Source: an uncultured Collinsella sp.
GTDB lineage: Bacteria; Actinomycetota; Coriobacteriia; Coriobacteriales; Coriobacteriaceae
Direction: 5' to 3'
Assembly: GCA_937925715.1 (NCBI GenBank)
Contig: CALAMG010000008.1
Coordinates: 1-64,000 of the forward strand
DNA: 64,000 nt
Part shown: positions 7,786 to 16,032 of the stretch, in pieces
How positions within the stretch are numbered: the first letter of the stretch is position 1
Layout of the letters: each line of letters starts with the position of its first letter
Notes under the pieces: model-generated
Seen by the model: the letters and a program-made list of their open reading frames with translations, nothing else
Told to the model about the DNA's origin: nothing
Database searches by the model: none
Program-made: the position numbers and the translations under genes

Positions 7786-8688
7786 ATGGAAGAAAGAAGA
7801 GAAATGAATGGACAGAGAATGATGACCAGGGAGGAACTGGAGATGAGATTGCCGGCGCTGAATCATATCGCGGAACAGAGGGATGCCAAATTCAGACTTC
7901 GCTACGCTGAGAAGACGGTGAACAATGGTATCGAGCGTGGGTACACCTTGGATGCCGGAACAAGGGTGTCTGTAAACGTTTACCAGAACGAGAGCTGGGC
8001 GCAGATGCCAGACGAGGAGCTTTTCGATACCCTGAACGATCTCGATGGAAAATACTGTGTGACGGAAGACCAGGAGACGATCGGGGAGAGACTGAATGCC
8101 CTTTTCAAGAGCGGTGAGCTGTTCGAGAAAATCTATCCAGTTGTCGTATCCGAAAACAATACGGAAAACTTTACGGAGGCCGGTATCACATTCGATCGAT
8201 ATCTCGACATGCTGATTACATATCGCGTCGAACTGATGCAGATGAATGATGGAATCGGGACGATTCGACTTCAGGACATCCATCTTGAGACTTTCGGAAT
8301 TTCCCGTCAGAAGATCCGAGAGGCTGCATTTGCCAACCTTGAAGGGATTGTCGATTTCATGACGCTGCGTGATGACGCATCCGGCTTCAAGATGGTTGCG
8401 GCGACCAGGAAAGACAAACAGTTCGGCGGGGCGGCGTCGATGTTGCTCCCGTCGGTTCGCAGGAGACTTGCCGAGATGTTCGGGACCGATAGCCTTGTCT
8501 TCCTTCCATCGAGCATTTCAGAGGTCATTGTTGTAGCGCAGACAGCCGGTGAACCGGAAACGCTTCTCGCAATGGTTCATGAAATCAATGAGATGGAAGT
8601 CGCGCTGGAGGAACGGCTCACGGACAGTATCTATCCGATGTGCCTTGCAGACGGCGAGTACCGCCTTTCAGTTATCCGCCCTCGATAA
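7786..8688 (+). CDS. DUF5688 family protein
   Basis: The pattern YPVVVSENN, FDRYLDMLITYRV, FGISRQKIREAA, FGGAASMLLPSVRRRLAEMFG, VFLPSSISEVIVV and VHEINEMEVALEERLTDSIYPM is that of DUF5688, a family common in Firmicutes and gut actinobacteria and usually chromosomal or on mobile elements. Its biochemical role is unknown. I chose the ATG at 7786 because AAGGAGG stands seven bases before it; a frame opens slightly earlier without a ribosome site. A second, shorter member lies at 10276. No signal peptide or membrane segment. A GC hairpin (8688-8710) overlaps the stop codon. Confidence 0.85.
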   Translation: MEERREMNGQRMMTREELEMRLPALNHIAEQRDAKFRLRYAEKTVNNGIERGYTLDAGTRVSVNVYQNESWAQMPDEELFDTLNDLDGKYCVTEDQETIGERLNALFKSGELFEKIYPVVVSENNTENFTEAGITFDRYLDMLITYRVELMQMNDGIGTIRLQDIHLETFGISRQKIREAAFANLEGIVDFMTLRDDASGFKMVAATRKDKQFGGAASMLLPSVRRRLAEMFGTDSLVFLPSSISEVIVVAQTAGEPETLLAMVHEINEMEVALEERLTDSIYPMCLADGEYRLSVIRPR

Positions 8689-8710
8689 AGGGGCGGAGCC
8701 CCTTCGGGGC
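8688..8710 (+). terminator. GC hairpin behind DUF5688 gene
   Basis: AAGGGGC and GCCCCTT pair, with an alternative GCCCC-TTC-GGGGC hairpin overlapping. There is no T run, so termination strength is uncertain. Confidence 0.5.
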
Positions 8711-8789
8711 ATTCGGGTGGCATCTGATTCGCGCTGCTCGAATGTCTCGAATCAAGTCGAGCGCTCGAGATTGAATCGTCGTGCCGGTA

Positions 8790-8815
8790 ATGGTATTATT
8801 GTATTAGTATATCGA
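8790..8815 (+). promoter_or_regulatory. motif-A-like promoter of the kinase gene
   Basis: AATGGTATTATTGTATTAG gives TG-n-TATTAT followed by GTATTAG, a loose version of motif A, just before the ribosome site of the gene at 8827. Confidence 0.5.
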
Positions 8816-8826
8816 AAGGGGAAATC

Positions 8827-10089
8827 ATGAAAATGGCTGAATACACATTGATGAACAAGAACCACCCCGTTGTTTCCTTCAGATATGACCGAGATATTCA
8901 CGCAGTGGTGAAGATTGTTGATGTTCATGATCTCAGATATGCACCCGTGGCTCTCGCTGATTCAAAAGGTATCGTGACCAGGCGTGCGCTCAACGACTGG
9001 TGGCGCCGGCGTGCGATTCCAGCGTCCCGGCATCAGATTCAGCAACTTCTCGATTCTTTGAATCTCAATAGCACGTTGGAGCTGGCGGAGGAGAATTTTG
9101 GACTTTCGCTGTCTGATCGTTACTGGATCAACAACAGTAAGAATCCTTTGAAATGGGAGGATGTCAATTTCTTCGACAATGACTTTACAGACGATCTTGG
9201 AATGTTGACTCTTGGACAGGAATCGTCCGGCAATCCGAACCTGATGTCGCCGAACTCGACGCTTGGCGGCGATCTCAATAAAAAATGGAAGATTGTCAAT
9301 GGCAAGCGATTCCTCGTCAAAGGCGGGACTGGGTCGACACGGCAAGAGGTTCTGAACGAAGTTGTGGCGACGGCGCTGTATAACCGCCTGCTAAGCAGAA
9401 ACGATTACATCCCCTACTTCCTATTTGAGGAGAAGGGACGAATCTATTCCGCATGTGAGAACATGCTCGGACAGGATGAGGAGCTAGTTACCGCATATGA
9501 CGTACTTTCAACACGAAAGAAACCTGATTCTATGAGTGACTATGACTTTCTGGTGGACACCTACAAGAGCCTTGGTCTCAACAATGTAGAGGAAGGTCTG
9601 GCAAAAATGTTCACCTGTGATTACATCCTTGCCAATCAAGACCGGCACTGGCGTAACTTCGGGGTAATCCGAAATGTTGAAACACTTGAATTTACAAGGA
9701 TTGCGCCGATTTTCGATAATGGGACAAGCCTTTGGTGTCACGCCTACAACATTCTCGCTGAAGATAGCTATATCGCGAAACCGTTTGGACCGAAAGGTAT
9801 GGCTCCGGACAAGCAGCTCAGCCTTTTCAGAGATTACAGCTGGTTCGATAGGGACAAGCTTGTCGGTTTCCCTCTTGAGGCAAAGGAGATCTTGTCCCAT
9901 GGGAACGATGGCATCCAGGCTCGACTTGGTGTTATCGAAAGTCGCATCGAACGAAACATTGGCAGTGTTCAACGGCATATTGAAAAGTTGGCAGTCGGAC
10001 AAAAGGAGCCATTGCGTGTCAAGCGAGATAAGGTTTTGCAGATACCGCGGATGAATGACTCAGTTTCAAGAACTGAAAGAGAACGGTAA
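8827..10089 (+). CDS. HipA-like protein kinase, no HipB partner
   Basis: The central and C-terminal parts hold the kinase signature of the HipA/CtkA group: FLVKGGTGSTRQEVLNEV (nucleotide-binding lysine and partner), DYILANQDRHWRNFGVIRN (catalytic Asp and Asn) and APIFDNGTSLW (metal-binding Asp). HipA-type kinases phosphorylate cytoplasmic proteins such as glutamyl-tRNA synthetase; the target of this one cannot be read from sequence. The N-terminal 110 residues are a separate domain. The usual helix-turn-helix antitoxin HipB is not encoded next to it, which is common for lone members on mobile elements. A terminator follows at 10092. Length 420 residues is normal for the group. Confidence 0.82.
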   Translation: MKMAEYTLMNKNHPVVSFRYDRDIHAVVKIVDVHDLRYAPVALADSKGIVTRRALNDWWRRRAIPASRHQIQQLLDSLNLNSTLELAEENFGLSLSDRYWINNSKNPLKWEDVNFFDNDFTDDLGMLTLGQESSGNPNLMSPNSTLGGDLNKKWKIVNGKRFLVKGGTGSTRQEVLNEVVATALYNRLLSRNDYIPYFLFEEKGRIYSACENMLGQDEELVTAYDVLSTRKKPDSMSDYDFLVDTYKSLGLNNVEEGLAKMFTCDYILANQDRHWRNFGVIRNVETLEFTRIAPIFDNGTSLWCHAYNILAEDSYIAKPFGPKGMAPDKQLSLFRDYSWFDRDKLVGFPLEAKEILSHGNDGIQARLGVIESRIERNIGSVQRHIEKLAVGQKEPLRVKRDKVLQIPRMNDSVSRTERER

Positions 10090-10091
10090 TG

Positions 10092-10116
10092 AAAGGGGCT
10101 TTTTGCCCCTTTTTTA
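10092..10116 (+). terminator. rho-independent terminator of kinase gene
   Basis: AAAGGGGC and GCCCCTTT pair around a five-T loop and run into TTTTTT. Confidence 0.85.
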
Positions 10117-10230
10117 GCGTTCGCCTTGCCTCCCTGTTTCAAGCGACTATAGGAAGTATCGGGAAGGATCTCATCGAAATGGATCGAAATCCATCGTAAA
10201 TGTAGTCGTCTGTATCAATACATCTTCTAT

Positions 10231-10249
10231 GATGCTATAGTACTATTAC
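10231..10249 (+). promoter_or_regulatory. extended -10 promoter, motif A
   Basis: GATGCTATAGTACTATTAC contains TG-n-TATAGT followed by ACTATT, upstream of the gene at 10276. Confidence 0.6.
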
Positions 10250-10275
10250 ACAAAGCATTACAGGAGGAAATGAAT

Positions 10276-10983
10276 ATGGGAAGGATGTGGCGCGGTGGGT
10301 ATCGCCGCTTCCATCCGATAGGAGATCGGATGGGAAATGAAATGGTTGATGCGTTCGATGTGGGGCAGCCGATATGCGACCTTGATATGGAATACGGGGT
10401 ATATAAGGTCCCTGCTAAAGAAGTCATACCGTACAGGATCTATCCGGTGCTGTCGCCGGCCTGGAAGGCTGACGGCTATGATGAGCTGGGGATCATCTAC
10501 GATCGCTATCTCGATCTGCTTGTCACCTACGTCGTCGAGGGTGAATCCGAAACGGACGGCTACGCGGCCGCAATCGTGACGTATGACAATCTCGATACAT
10601 TCGGCTTGCCGAGAGGGAAGCTGTTCGAATATGCATCCCGCAACCTCAAATCGGATATACGGATCGGCTTCACCGGCACAATGGGGCGGCTCGCTATGTT
10701 GGAGATCGGTAGGCTGAGCGGGGGAGTGGGAGGCGCCTCGGCGCTGCTCTTGTCATCGGTATGGGAGAGTGCCGCCAAATTATTCGGCACGGAGAAGATC
10801 ATATTCTTCGCATTGAGTAACTGCGAGCTCATGGCGGTAGTTGCGGAAGAGCGGATAATTCATGCCTTGAAATCCGGCCTCTTCGATGCGGCAAGGGAAT
10901 CAGTCCCAGTTGAAGAGTATTTTCCGAAAAGCATTTACGGGCTCGTGCCGGATAAATCGGGCTATAGTCTGCATCGGTTTTGA
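10276..10983 (+). CDS. short DUF5688 family protein
   Basis: A second DUF5688 relative: YRIYPVLSPAW, YDRYLDLLVTYVV, LDTFGLPRGKLFEYASRNL, GASALLLSSVWESAAKLFG and the final YFPKSIYGLV line up with the protein at 7786, which is longer at the N-terminus. I use the ATG at 10276 since AGGAGG lies eight bases before it; the ATG at 10270 would be too close. It has its own motif-A promoter, so the two paralogues are separately expressed. No signal peptide. Function unknown. Confidence 0.78.
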   Translation: MGRMWRGGYRRFHPIGDRMGNEMVDAFDVGQPICDLDMEYGVYKVPAKEVIPYRIYPVLSPAWKADGYDELGIIYDRYLDLLVTYVVEGESETDGYAAAIVTYDNLDTFGLPRGKLFEYASRNLKSDIRIGFTGTMGRLAMLEIGRLSGGVGGASALLLSSVWESAAKLFGTEKIIFFALSNCELMAVVAEERIIHALKSGLFDAARESVPVEEYFPKSIYGLVPDKSGYSLHRF

Positions 10984-11018
10984 AAGGCGCGATATACCTT
11001 GGACACTCGAACATACGG

Positions 11019-11053
11019 TTGACTTTCGGATGCTATAGTGCTATAATACTAGC
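11019..11053 (+). promoter_or_regulatory. promoter with -35 and -10, motif A
   Basis: TTGACT at 11019-11024 and TATAAT at 11043-11048 are 18 bases apart; TGCTATAGT and ATACTAG flank the -10 box as in the other motif-A sites. Confidence 0.75.
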
Positions 11054-11081
11054 ATATTGCATTAACGGAAGGAGGATACGT

Positions 11082-11417
11082 ATGGAGGAAAATAGCTTTC
11101 AGGTCGCTTTGCGCTCGGCCCTGTCTGAGCTGAAGGACGGGTCGATGGTCGAGTTGAGCGAGCGTGACCCCGGCTTCCGACAAAGTGAGATGGAAGAGCA
11201 TCTTGCGGAGCAGGATTGGCTCAAGATCTCTCATGAGATTCCGCAGGAGCTTCGGGATGTGACGGATCGCTTTATCCGCGCTGTCCGCGTCCATGCCTGC
11301 GACCAGGTCGATACGGCCTATCTTGCCGGTATGCGTGACATGATGAAGATCGCGGCGGCATTCGGGCTCTATGAGATCGATCCCGACGATGTCTTGCCGG
11401 CGCGACAGAGGAAGTAG
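11082..11417 (+). CDS. small acidic protein of unknown function
   Basis: 111 residues, rich in Glu and Asp with a helical middle (EMEEHLAEQDWLKISHEIPQ), no signal peptide or membrane segment. GGAGG stands eight bases before the ATG and a good promoter lies at 11019. The end, LPARQRK, has no tag. I do not recognise a family. The lone well-formed promoter and ribosome site make it a convincing gene; the role is unknown. Confidence 0.75.
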   Translation: MEENSFQVALRSALSELKDGSMVELSERDPGFRQSEMEEHLAEQDWLKISHEIPQELRDVTDRFIRAVRVHACDQVDTAYLAGMRDMMKIAAAFGLYEIDPDDVLPARQRK

Positions 11418-11443
11418 ACAAACTGTCTATACTATGCTATAGT
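11415..11443 (+). promoter_or_regulatory. promoter of orphan RNA 1
   Basis: TAGACA (11415-11420) and TATAGT (11438-11443) are 17 bases apart, with TG one base before the -10 box. It overlaps the stop codon of the gene at 11082 and has no gene behind it. Confidence 0.6.
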
Positions 11444-11449
11444 AGTATT

Positions 11450-11571
11450 GTTTTCGAAGATTCCTTCGGGAATCACCTTGTTGGCCGGTATTCCTATCTA
11501 CCGGCATCAGCCTATTTTTATACAGGAAAAGAAGAAGATTGCGGTCTCTCTCCGCAGCCTTCTTCTTTTTT
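11450..11571 (+). ncRNA. candidate small RNA 1, about 120 nt
   Basis: Behind the promoter at 11415 lie three hairpins in a row: GATTCC-TTCG-GGAATC (11459-11474), GCCGGTA/TACCGGC (11484-11505) and a long terminator stem (11531-11565) followed by TTTTTT. No open frame with a ribosome site occurs inside. The evidence is promoter plus structure plus terminator; I cannot assign a known RNA family. Confidence 0.55.
11531..11571 (+). terminator. terminator of orphan RNA 1
   Basis: GAAGAAG pairs with CTTCTTC and the inner GCGG pairs with CCGC; a run of six T follows. Confidence 0.8.
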
Positions 11572-11591
11572 ATTCGCAAGCGCTTGCGAAT
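11572..11591. repeat. dispersed palindrome, copy 1
   Basis: Perfect 20-base palindrome ATTCGCAAGCGCTTGCGAAT. Other copies lie at 40629-40652, 57536-57551 and 61609-61638. It sits directly behind the RNA 1 terminator. The shape resembles a protein-binding operator of LacI type or a partition-type site. Confidence 0.75.
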
Positions 11592-11605
11592 TTTAACGGG
11601 TGGAT

Positions 11606-11640
11606 TCATCTTTCATTTGCGATGAAAGATGAGGCTTTTT
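11606..11640 (+). terminator. second terminator in the RNA region
   Basis: TCATCTTTCAT and ATGAAAGATGA form an 11-base stem with a five-base loop, followed by GGCTTTTT. Confidence 0.75.
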
Positions 11641-11721
11641 CATTTCTTGAATAGAGCGCATGTATTCTTTTCTTTGTTCAACCTATGGATTAGTGGCAGA
11701 GGAGACCTGCTTGTTTCCGCG

Positions 11722-11750
11722 GTTGCAAATACAAAGATGGTTTTGTATAA
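11722..11750 (+). promoter_or_regulatory. promoter of orphan RNA 2
   Basis: TTGCAA (11722-11727) and TATAAT (11745-11750) are exactly 17 bases apart, followed by AGTATC as in motif A. Confidence 0.7.
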
Positions 11751-11756
11751 TAGTAT

Positions 11757-11826
11757 CAGAGGCGAGCTTAGAGTAGTATTCGGGGAACTGGATCCCGGCC
11801 AAACGCTCTAGGTCTCGCCCTTTTTC
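11757..11826 (+). ncRNA. candidate small RNA 2, about 70 nt
   Basis: Starting seven bases behind a near-consensus promoter, the transcript would be one long hairpin: GGCGAG-CTTAGAG (11760-11772) pairs with CTCTAGG-CTCGCC (11805-11818, one bulge), with an inner small stem, and TTTTT follows. It is too short to encode a protein and no gene follows on this strand. It could be a regulatory RNA or the leader of a lost gene. Confidence 0.55.
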
Positions 11827-11867
11827 TTTGTCTTAATATTCACGTTTGAAAACGGCTTATAGTAAAA

Positions 11868-11900
11868 AAGAGGGGCAGATGAAACTCCATCTGCCCCTCT
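11868..11900 (-). terminator. terminator of the exported lectin gene
   Basis: GAGGGGCAGATG pairs with CATCTGCCCCTC around a six-base loop; on the minus strand TTTTTTAC follows. Confidence 0.85.
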
Positions 11901-11924
11901 TTCAGTTCCTTCAGTCGATATCCG

Positions 11925-14741
11925 CTACGACCGTGCGCTCATGACGCCGTCGTAGCCGCTCCAAGGCCAATCGACGTAAACCGTCGTGTTGCCCTTGATG
12001 GTCGCTGAAAGGATCGGGGATCCGCTGGCGCCCGCGGTAGCGTATACACCGGGCGTGCTGGACACGCAGCGCGTCTTTCCGGCATCCTCGCACCAAGCGG
12101 ACCACGGACCGGCAAACGTCAGCTTCGTCCCATACTTAACGATTTCGTCCTGTGGGTACAGGGCTGCCAGATCGAGCGCGGTGCCAAGGTCGGCGTCCGT
12201 CGACCAGTTATACGAGGTGTCCAGCACGCTGCTGCGGGTGGTCGTATCGTATTTCACCGAGCAAGGGTTGTAACCGTACAGCTTCAACGAAGTGGCAAGC
12301 TCCTGCGACTCGTAGGGCTGCGTGTACTCCGGATCCGTGTACCAGCAGACCAGATCGAGGCAGTTGTCTTTCTGACCGGCGGCAGTCGCATCGGGATTCA
12401 CCTGATAGGTCGTTCCCATCTCATACTCTTCCTCGAAACACGGATCGGTTTCACCGTCGACATAATAGAACACCTTGATACCGACAGGCCTCGGCCTCGT
12501 CGGCGGTACGGGCAGAGCTTCCAGGCCCTTCGAACTGTCGCCCTGATATGCATCGACGATCATCTTGTGCCCATCGAACCCCGACGTGTCATCGAGGTTG
12601 AGCGCGAGCATCGCCTGTGCCGTGAGATAGCCACCCGAATGGGAGTTTTCCGGGATAAACGAATTGTCCTCGGCGAACTCTCGTGCCAGCTTGGCACCGC
12701 GCGGCTTCGGGATGGCGAATACCTGAATACACTTGATGGCTCCCTTGCTGCCGGATGCATCATCCGAACCGCACAGCTCCGCATCATCCTGAGAACCGCC
12801 GTTGGAATGGAAACGCTCCGTCCAGCCCTGCCCATAGATGAAGGCGCGGTAGGCGATATCGTATTCCTTGGCGATATCTCCCTCAAGCCAGATCTTGATG
12901 CCGGTAATGCGGTTGCTAATGCCACCCTTGCCAAGTTCCTCGCCGTCGCGGCAGACATCGGACCAGGAGAAATCGCCTGAATTTTCGATGCCCATGCAGC
13001 CGGCGTAGCAGATTGCTCCAAAGTCGGCGTTGTTCTCGATGAAACCGCTACCGTACTTGATCCTCAGCTTGAAGGCCTCGACGAAGAAGTTAGTGTCGCG
13101 AACAGGGTATCCCGCGCCGGCATAGGCGTCACGCCAGATCTGATCGCCGCAATTTGCAAGATGGCACCAGCTGCTTAACGTAAAGGCTTCAGGATACTTG
13201 TTTTCGGCAAACGGGCTTTCCCTCTCGTCTTTCATCCAGTACCAGCGGTACAGGTATTTCACCGAACCGGTGCCTCCCTGATCGTAGGGCGTGCACGTCT
13301 TTGACGGGTCGATGACAGAGATTGTCTTGCCGGGCTCGACACGCTCGGCATCGAGCGAGATCGTGCCCTTGAAGAACACTTCCTCGATACGCCACTTGTG
13401 CGCTTCATTCGACCATTCGGAGCCGAGAATACCGTCGGAATGTAGCCGGACAATGGTTCCTTCGGCGGTCTTGCCGTCGGCTTGGTCGAAGGCAAAACCG
13501 GACGCATCGCTGATAATGTTGTACCTGCCGTTCTTGTCGACACTCTTTGTGACCCAGAATCGGCATGCCTCCGAATTGTCATCTGAAGAAAGTTGAAGCG
13601 ATTGAACAGAACTGGGAACAGTACAGCTGTTAACAGCATTCTGTAGATGATTTCTTCCGTGAGAGGCATTCATCACGAGACCGAATCCTCTAACATGTGC
13701 TGGGAAGAAATAGAACGTAATTCCCCCGCGTTCGTCCATCGCGCCGAGGCCCATGATGAAATTGCGCTGCGTATAATTCGCTCCGCTACCATCCGCACCG
13801 TGAAGATGAACGAGCGTGCCGGCGGCTTGTCCTGCGGAATCGACATCCAGACATTGATATCCACTCTTGACGGCATCCGGAACGATTGCAACGATCCTAC
13901 CGAACAGGGACATGTCCTGGTCGAGGCTGATGGGAAGTTGCTTTGCATTGATGTCGCCCGCATTAGAACTCGTTGACGTCCAATTGAAACAACGATCATA
14001 GGTCCAATGATTCTCATTGAATCCCTGGACCCATATATTGTAAACGGCAAATTCTAGGCCAAACCAATGAGAGTTTTGTCCCTTGATTCTTTTGAAAAGA
14101 GCTTCAGGATGAGCGTATCCAAAATCGGACCATCCTGATTGTTGCCATCCTGACCATTTTCCGGCGTAATCTTTATTTGTATTAGAAAAAGCGAGTCCTA
14201 CTTGATCCTTTCTCATTTGACCGTCCCACCAGAATTTCAGATGGTTGTCGCGCGCCCATGGCACCCAAAGACGGGGACGGGGCGACGAAGCTGAATTGTT
14301 GATGTCAGCGCAGTTTGCAATAACAGCGAGCTGGTAAATATCATAGAGTTCAGTAGTAAAGATAGATGAAATTTTCAGTTTGTAAGCATATCCAAGTGAT
14401 TGGTTATTCATTCGGTCTGTCGGCCAATAATAGTTTGCTGAACAACTACTGATGTAACTTGAACCATCGTTATGAATTACAGAGCCATTCGCACATCCTT
14501 CAAAATGCGCTTCACGACCATCGCCATATAGATTAGGTCCGGAAGGCGGCCAGGAAAATGTAAAGCCACCACAAGTGTATGCAAACGCTAGTTTTGGCAT
14601 CATAAGCAACGCCAACGCTGCGGCACCAGCTTCCAGCATTCGACGGCGGGAGATAGCCTTCTCGTCACTGTCTTTCATTCCGGAATCGCTTTTCGGAATG
14701 AGTTCCGCGTCTACGTGTACGATTTCTTTTTTCTTGTCCAT
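11925..14741 (-). CDS. Tat-exported multidomain lectin-like surface protein
   Basis: The N-terminus holds a twin-arginine export signal, SRRRMLEAGAAALALLMMPKLAFA, after a long charged leader. Of the 938 residues, about 285-440 contain two ricin-type beta-trefoil repeats (YQCLDVDSAGQAAGTLVHLH and GFAFDQADGKTAEGTIVRLH), which usually bind sugars. A later part (ITGIKIWLEG, YRAFIYGQGWTE, SKGAIKCIQVF) resembles the clostridial hydrophobic-with-W repeat. Near 730-810 lies a segment of the Listeria-Bacteroides repeat type (KVFYYVDGETDPCFEE, LVCWYTDPEYTQPY). There is no LPXTG motif or membrane anchor. Six or more Cys suggest disulphides after export of a folded protein. Likely a secreted or loosely attached adhesin, perhaps for mating-pair contact; its membrane-protein neighbour lies five bases upstream. 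Confidence 0.75.
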   Translation of the reverse strand: MDKKKEIVHVDAELIPKSDSGMKDSDEKAISRRRMLEAGAAALALLMMPKLAFAYTCGGFTFSWPPSGPNLYGDGREAHFEGCANGSVIHNDGSSYISSCSANYYWPTDRMNNQSLGYAYKLKISSIFTTELYDIYQLAVIANCADINNSASSPRPRLWVPWARDNHLKFWWDGQMRKDQVGLAFSNTNKDYAGKWSGWQQSGWSDFGYAHPEALFKRIKGQNSHWFGLEFAVYNIWVQGFNENHWTYDRCFNWTSTSSNAGDINAKQLPISLDQDMSLFGRIVAIVPDAVKSGYQCLDVDSAGQAAGTLVHLHGADGSGANYTQRNFIMGLGAMDERGGITFYFFPAHVRGFGLVMNASHGRNHLQNAVNSCTVPSSVQSLQLSSDDNSEACRFWVTKSVDKNGRYNIISDASGFAFDQADGKTAEGTIVRLHSDGILGSEWSNEAHKWRIEEVFFKGTISLDAERVEPGKTISVIDPSKTCTPYDQGGTGSVKYLYRWYWMKDERESPFAENKYPEAFTLSSWCHLANCGDQIWRDAYAGAGYPVRDTNFFVEAFKLRIKYGSGFIENNADFGAICYAGCMGIENSGDFSWSDVCRDGEELGKGGISNRITGIKIWLEGDIAKEYDIAYRAFIYGQGWTERFHSNGGSQDDAELCGSDDASGSKGAIKCIQVFAIPKPRGAKLAREFAEDNSFIPENSHSGGYLTAQAMLALNLDDTSGFDGHKMIVDAYQGDSSKGLEALPVPPTRPRPVGIKVFYYVDGETDPCFEEEYEMGTTYQVNPDATAAGQKDNCLDLVCWYTDPEYTQPYESQELATSLKLYGYNPCSVKYDTTTRSSVLDTSYNWSTDADLGTALDLAALYPQDEIVKYGTKLTFAGPWSAWCEDAGKTRCVSSTPGVYATAGASGSPILSATIKGNTTVYVDWPWSGYDGVMSARS

Positions 14742-14745
14742 CTGT

Positions 14746-15123
14746 CTATACCCGCTCCGTGCTCGAGGTCTTTACCGTGAAAATCAACATGCACAACGCA
14801 GTGCACGCAAGAAGTAATACCGGCTCGGTCGTTCCGTAGCATCCGCGAAAGATAAAGGAGACTAGCGTGACGGCGGTTCCAACGGTAGCGATTTTCCAAC
14901 TATTTTTGCAAAACGCCAAGACAGCTAGTAGGAGGATGATGATCGGAGCCGAAGAGGAGAAGACTGTCCAAATGGAGTGTGACATCAGCAGATACCTGAC
15001 ATTAAAAATCAATGCTAACACAGCGTCCGGCACGGGCGCCACGCTCGCCACGACCGCTGCAAACCCAAAAGCTTCCGCTGAGATAGGGATGTCTTTCACC
15101 CCGTTTTTAATCTTATCTAGCAT
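14746..15123 (-). CDS. small membrane protein with about four transmembrane segments
   Basis: 125 residues with hydrophobic stretches at FGFAAVVASVAPVPDAVLAL, the SIWTVFSSSAPIIILLLAVL region, ATVGTAVTLVSFIF and VLLLACTALCMLIF. No family recognised. It is followed after only four bases by the Tat-exported lectin-like gene, so the two are one operon and the protein may help to export or hold the lectin, which is inference from position alone. Confidence 0.7.
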   Translation of the reverse strand: MLDKIKNGVKDIPISAEAFGFAAVVASVAPVPDAVLALIFNVRYLLMSHSIWTVFSSSAPIIILLLAVLAFCKNSWKIATVGTAVTLVSFIFRGCYGTTEPVLLLACTALCMLIFTVKTSSTERV

Positions 15124-15219
15124 GAAATTCCCTAACCTACTTGAACGTTTATAGTTATCGAAAATTATAGCGCGGCAGACTGTAAAAAGTTACCGGTATG
15201 TCCGGGATTATGGGGGCAA

Positions 15220-15960
15220 AATCAGAACCACCCTTAAAAAGGGTGGTTTGCTCTTAGGGTATAACCCACGGGCCCCGGGCTCGCGTCTAAAGGCGCGGGC
15301 CCGGACTTCGTCCAGGCCTAGTGCATCTTGACCCGTGGCGCGCCGGTCGAACCGGCAGGATCACCTCCTCTTGAAGGGGTCCTCGTACTCCTTCACGCTC
15401 AGCTTGTCCAGCGCGATGTCGTGGGACTCCTGCTCCCTGATGTACTTGGCGATCGTCGCCTCGTTCAGGCCGACGGTGGACACGTAGTAGCCCTCCGCCC
15501 AGAACTTCCTGTTGCCGAACTTGTACTTGAGGTTGGCGTGCCTGTCGAATATCATCAGCGAGCTCTTCCCCTTCAGGTAGCCCATGACGCTCGCGACGCT
15601 GTACTTCGGCGGGATCGCCAGCAGCACGTGCACGTGGTCGGGCATCAGGTGCCCCTCGATTATCTCGATCCCCTTGTACTCGCACAGCTTCCTGAGGATC
15701 TCCCCTATGTCGCTCCTGATTTGGTTGTAGATCACTTTGCGCCTATACTTCGGCGTGAACACGATGTGGTACTTGCACATCCACTTCGTGTGGGAAAGGC
15801 TGTAGGCCTTCTGGGCCATGGCGACCACCCCTTCGACTCGAATTCTTGACGGCCTGAACAATCGTCAATATCGGTCGGAGGGGTGGCTTTGTAAAGCCGT
15901 TTGTCTCCACCCGCGTAGCGGGTGGTTTAAAGCTGGCCGCTGCGCGGCCAGCAGACTAAA
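15220..15960 (-). mobile_element. IS200-type insertion sequence
   Basis: The element consists of one tnpA gene and flanking imperfect palindromes typical of the family: AACCACCC/GGGTGGTT (15226-15248) at one end, CCACCCGC/GCGGGTGG (15907-15925) and GCTGGCCGC/GCGGCCAGC (15932-15952) at the other. Exact ends cannot be fixed because this family makes no target duplication. It separates the lectin gene from the pilus operon. Confidence 0.75.
15361..15819 (-). CDS. tnpA: IS200 family Y1 transposase TnpA
   Basis: 152 residues with the HUH metal site MPDHVHVLLAI and the catalytic tyrosine in ATIAKYIREQE; WAEGYYVSTVG is the usual conserved segment. The enzyme cuts and joins single-stranded DNA at the hairpin ends of the element. 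I chose the ATG at 15819 (MAQKAYSLSHTKW), behind AAGGGG, over a longer frame. No tnpB accompanies it, as in true IS200. The gene appears intact, so the element may still move. It is distinct from the IS605-type tnpA at 24015. Confidence 0.92.
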   Translation of the reverse strand: MAQKAYSLSHTKWMCKYHIVFTPKYRRKVIYNQIRSDIGEILRKLCEYKGIEIIEGHLMPDHVHVLLAIPPKYSVASVMGYLKGKSSLMIFDRHANLKYKFGNRKFWAEGYYVSTVGLNEATIAKYIREQESHDIALDKLSVKEYEDPFKRR

Positions 15961-15973
15961 GTCTTGAAGGAGA

Positions 15974-16005
15974 GCAGCCGGGGTGCAAATCTGCACCCCG
16001 GCTGC
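15974..16005 (-). terminator. hairpin behind the pilus operon
   Basis: GCAGCCGGGGTGCA and TGCACCCCGGCTGC form a perfect 14-base stem with a four-base loop, just behind the last pilus gene. The T run is poor (CTCTCCTTC). Confidence 0.65.
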
Positions 16006-16032
16006 TTCATGTCATTAAGCTGATGTCCCCGG

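Noticed and set aside
7474..8283. Minus-strand open frame opposite the DUF5688 gene
   Set aside because: No ribosome site, and the plus-strand protein fits a known family with a strong ribosome site.
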